A DNA stretch of 64,000 nucleotides from Ulvibacter litoralis (GTDB lineage Bacteria; Bacteroidota; Bacteroidia; Flavobacteriales; Flavobacteriaceae). Positions 61,746 through 64,000 of this stretch are shown here, piece after piece (within the stretch, counting starts at the first letter, position 1; each line of letters opens with the position of its first letter). A program made the translations under genes and the position numbers. The stretch lies in NCBI RefSeq assembly GCF_900102055.1, contig NZ_FNBA01000003.1, positions 310,001-374,000 of the forward strand, in the 5' to 3' direction. Under the pieces are notes generated by a model. It had not been told where the DNA came from. It made no database searches and worked only from the letters and a program-made list of their open reading frames with translations.

Positions 61746-63011
61746 ATGAACATTAAGCCAAAAATACTGGTTGTGATTGAATCCTTAGATGTCAATGACA
61801 GTAGTGGAACAAAAGGGCGTGTTGCATTGCTTCAAAGTTTCGTAAAATCGGGTTATGAGGTAATTGCTTTACATTATACGCAAAGAGATGTTAAGATAAC
61901 TGACATCGAATGTATAAAAGTTACAGAACGTAGAGACACTATTCTTTTCATTTTAAGTAGAATTCAACGCCTTTTATACAGATGGTTCAAAATTGATGTC
62001 GGATCTTGGGTAGATAGTAAGTTTGGTTTCTCTTTTGGGTTCTTTAATGATGCCAATAGTTTGAAGAGGGCGGTAACAAAATATAACCCGACAGACTTTG
62101 ATATGATTTGGACTTTGAGCAAAGGAAATAGTTATAGGTCTCATAAAACGTTATTGTTATCGCCAAAATGGCATTCAAAATGGTACGCCTATGTTCATGA
62201 TCCCTATCCGCAGCAATTGTATCCGAGACCTTATAATTATGTACCTTATGGTTTTAGAAAAAAAAGAAATTTCTTTCGGGAAATAACACTTAAAGCAAAG
62301 TACATTGTATTTCCTAGTCAGTTATTAAAAGATTGGATGTTGAGTTATTATGTAGAAATAGCACGTAAAAGTTTAATAATTCCGCATCAACTTTCAGGTC
62401 AAAATGTGAGTGGAAATACTTTGCCAGATTATTTCGATTCCAATAAATTTAATGTGCTTCATGCAGGTAACCTTCTCGATTTAAGAGATCCTAAACCAGT
62501 TGTAGAGGCATTCGAATTATTTTTGAAGCAAAGTCCTTCTGCAAAGAAAAATGCAGCATTATTTTTTTTAGGTAAAAAGTCAATATTCTCTAATTACCTT
62601 AAAATAAAAGCAGAGAAAATTCCTCAAATTTATGCTTCCCAAGATTATGTTCCATTTGAACAAGTATTCTCTATGCAACAAAATACTTCGGTAAATATTA
62701 TACTAGAAGCCACATCAGAAATAAGTCCTTTTCTTCCAGGTAAGTTTGCGCATTGTGTCGAAGCGGATGTTCCAATTTTACTTATCGGACCCCATTATAG
62801 TGAGTGTAAAAGATTATTTGGGTCAGAGTATCCATATAGTTTTGAGTTTGATGATATTAATAAAATTGCAAATGCATTTCACAAAATGTATGACCAATGG
62901 ATGGAGAATAAAGAATCTTTAAAATTAAATCGCCCCGATTTACAGCAATACTTGTCGGCTAAATATTTAAAAGAAGTACTTGAAGAGTCAACTCAAAATC
63001 AATCCAGTTAA
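61746..63011 (+). CDS. GT-B glycosyltransferase
   Basis: A 421-residue protein of GT-B type, similar to GT4 enzymes in architecture but weaker in motifs. It begins KILVVIESLDVNDSSGTKG; the C-terminal half has NVLHAGNLLDLRDPKPVVEAF. The usual EX7E motif is not clear, and SPFLPGKFAHCVEADVPILLIG occupies the corresponding place, so its catalytic activity is less certain. Its TAA overlaps the next ATG by one base. Confidence 0.76.
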   Translation: MNIKPKILVVIESLDVNDSSGTKGRVALLQSFVKSGYEVIALHYTQRDVKITDIECIKVTERRDTILFILSRIQRLLYRWFKIDVGSWVDSKFGFSFGFFNDANSLKRAVTKYNPTDFDMIWTLSKGNSYRSHKTLLLSPKWHSKWYAYVHDPYPQQLYPRPYNYVPYGFRKKRNFFREITLKAKYIVFPSQLLKDWMLSYYVEIARKSLIIPHQLSGQNVSGNTLPDYFDSNKFNVLHAGNLLDLRDPKPVVEAFELFLKQSPSAKKNAALFFLGKKSIFSNYLKIKAEKIPQIYASQDYVPFEQVFSMQQNTSVNIILEATSEISPFLPGKFAHCVEADVPILLIGPHYSECKRLFGSEYPYSFEFDDINKIANAFHKMYDQWMENKESLKLNRPDLQQYLSAKYLKEVLEESTQNQSS

Positions 63012-64000
63012 TGAAAATTTTAATTGTTTCAATGCGATCTATTCATACTATTCGTTGGGTTTCTCAACTAGAAAATAGTGGGCATGAAGTGCATTGGTTC
63101 GATATTTTAAATGGTGGTTATATTAGTGAATGGGCATGGGTGACGCAACACACTAATTGGCGCTATAAGTTTGGGGATTTTAAAGGACGCTTTTTTCTAA
63201 AAAAGCACCTTCCTAAATTACATCTCCTATTTGAAAATAATGTTGAAAAGGAGTTTGAAAAGTTAGTTAATCAAATTAAGCCAGATGCAGTTCATAGCTT
63301 TGCATTACATATAGCAGCATATCCAATACTTAGTGTAATGAATAAATATCCAAGCATTAATTGGATCTATTCATCTTGGGGTAGTGATTTGTTTTTTCAT
63401 AAAGAGTTTTCAGATTTAAGGGAAAAGATTACAAAGGTTTTGCCGCACATTGATTTTTATTTTTCCGATTGTAAACGAGATTGTGAGATTGTGAGGTTTT
63501 TGGGGTTCAACGGTACATTTCTAGGAGTATTTCCTGGAGGTGGTGGTTACGATTTAAAACAAATAGATACTTATGTCAAACCTTATAAGAATAGAGATGT
63601 ACTGTTAATCAAAGGGTATCAAAGGAAATTAGGTAGGTGTATTCAAGTCTTGGAGGCTCTGAAAATGTTAAAGGGAGAACTTAAAGAATGTAGAATAATA
63701 GTGTTTGGTGCGCATCAAGAGGTAATAGATTATATTCATAAGAATGATTTTGATACTTGGGGTAATTTCACTTATCATAAAAATTTAGCGCATGAGCAAT
63801 TATTGAAACTTATGGGGCAGGCAAAAATTTATATAGGGAATAACATATCTGACGGGATGCCTAATACGCTTTTAGAAGCAATTTGTGCAGGTGCATACCC
63901 TATTCAGTCTAATCCGGGAGGAGCAACTGCAGAAATAATTAATACTGATAATGGAGCGCTTATTAATGATAGTGAAAATGTAGAACACATTTTTCAGGTG
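63011..64000 (+). CDS. GT4-like glycosyltransferase, 3' end cut by window edge
   Basis: The frame opens with ATG at 63011 and has no stop through base 64000, giving at least 330 residues. The product begins MKILIVSMRSIHTIRWVSQL and has SSWGSDLFF and the C-terminal DGMPNTLLEAICAGAYPIQ and NPGGATAEII. This is the second half of a GT4 fold with EX7E-like residues near TLLEAICAG. The start overlaps the stop of the preceding gene. The remainder lies to the right of the window. Confidence 0.85.
   Translation, partial: MKILIVSMRSIHTIRWVSQLENSGHEVHWFDILNGGYISEWAWVTQHTNWRYKFGDFKGRFFLKKHLPKLHLLFENNVEKEFEKLVNQIKPDAVHSFALHIAAYPILSVMNKYPSINWIYSSWGSDLFFHKEFSDLREKITKVLPHIDFYFSDCKRDCEIVRFLGFNGTFLGVFPGGGGYDLKQIDTYVKPYKNRDVLLIKGYQRKLGRCIQVLEALKMLKGELKECRIIVFGAHQEVIDYIHKNDFDTWGNFTYHKNLAHEQLLKLMGQAKIYIGNNISDGMPNTLLEAICAGAYPIQSNPGGATAEIINTDNGALINDSENVEHIFQV

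Noticed and set aside
1-64000. tRNA, rRNA or transposon genes
   Set aside because: The gaps are short and AT-rich. I saw no tRNA-like cloverleaf, rRNA segment, transposase motif or terminal inverted repeats. A dedicated tRNA search would be needed to exclude every case.

Overview
The window is AT-rich chromosomal DNA from a Bacteroidota bacterium, most likely a marine member of the Flavobacteriaceae. The evidence is an adjacent SusC/SusD pair, two secreted proteins with type IX secretion (T9SS) C-terminal sorting domains, promoters of the TTG-N19-TAnnTTTG type, few Shine-Dalgarno sequences, a long SecA, and DUF families typical of flavobacteria. No tRNA, rRNA, CRISPR array, transposase or prophage gene was found.

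Layout. 1-4.4 kb: an outer-membrane protein cut by the left edge, a sigma-54 activator without a DNA-binding domain, a PPK2 polyphosphate kinase and an M28 peptidase. 4.7-9.8 kb: a SusC-SusD-lipoprotein operon closed by a strong terminator. 9.8-13.4 kb: DUF1853, DUF1801, a MATE pump, a small acidic protein and a PAP2 phosphatase. 13.4-20.4 kb: envelope lipid and sugar genes, namely an ArnC-like / LAB_N / ArnT-like operon, a sugar epimerase, and an LtaS/OpgB-like sulfatase-fold transferase overlapping a diacylglycerol kinase. 20.4-27.3 kb: MeaB, Ohr, DUF2383, and two ECF sigma/anti-sigma modules on either side of a DUF6249 membrane protein. 27.4-36.8 kb: two large T9SS-exported repeat proteins, a TPR membrane protein and a TPR-AraC regulator. 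37-45.2 kb: SecA, DUF2795, a cobalamin adenosyltransferase coupled to an unlisted 52-aa membrane protein, a LolD-like ATPase, a methyltransferase and an ABC-F ATPase. 45.3 kb to the right edge: a polysaccharide locus with Wza/Wzc export proteins, UDP-GalNAcA synthesis genes, a Wzm/Wzt ABC exporter, three methyltransferases and eight glycosyltransferases, the last cut by the edge.

How the genes fit together. The 45-64 kb locus reads as one pathway: precursor synthesis, chain assembly, probable methylation, ABC export across the inner membrane, and passage through Wza/Wzc. The 13-20 kb genes look like lipid-linked sugar transfer and phospholipid head-group transfer with diacylglycerol recycling. 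MeaB and the adenosyltransferase both serve a B12-dependent methylmalonyl-CoA mutase that lies outside the window.

The most unusual signal is not a gene. The 8-mer CTTCGGAA (reverse complement TTCCGAAG) occurs about 39 times, against roughly one expected by base composition. It is balanced between strands, lies in several reading frames and in intergenic DNA, and is almost absent from the glycosyltransferase end of the window and from the SusCD operon. Its distribution resembles that of a DNA-uptake or protein-recognition sequence. A second notable signal is a shared ECF-type promoter, TGTAAC-N16-TCGTCY, in front of both sigma genes and, divergently, in front of the DUF6249 gene.
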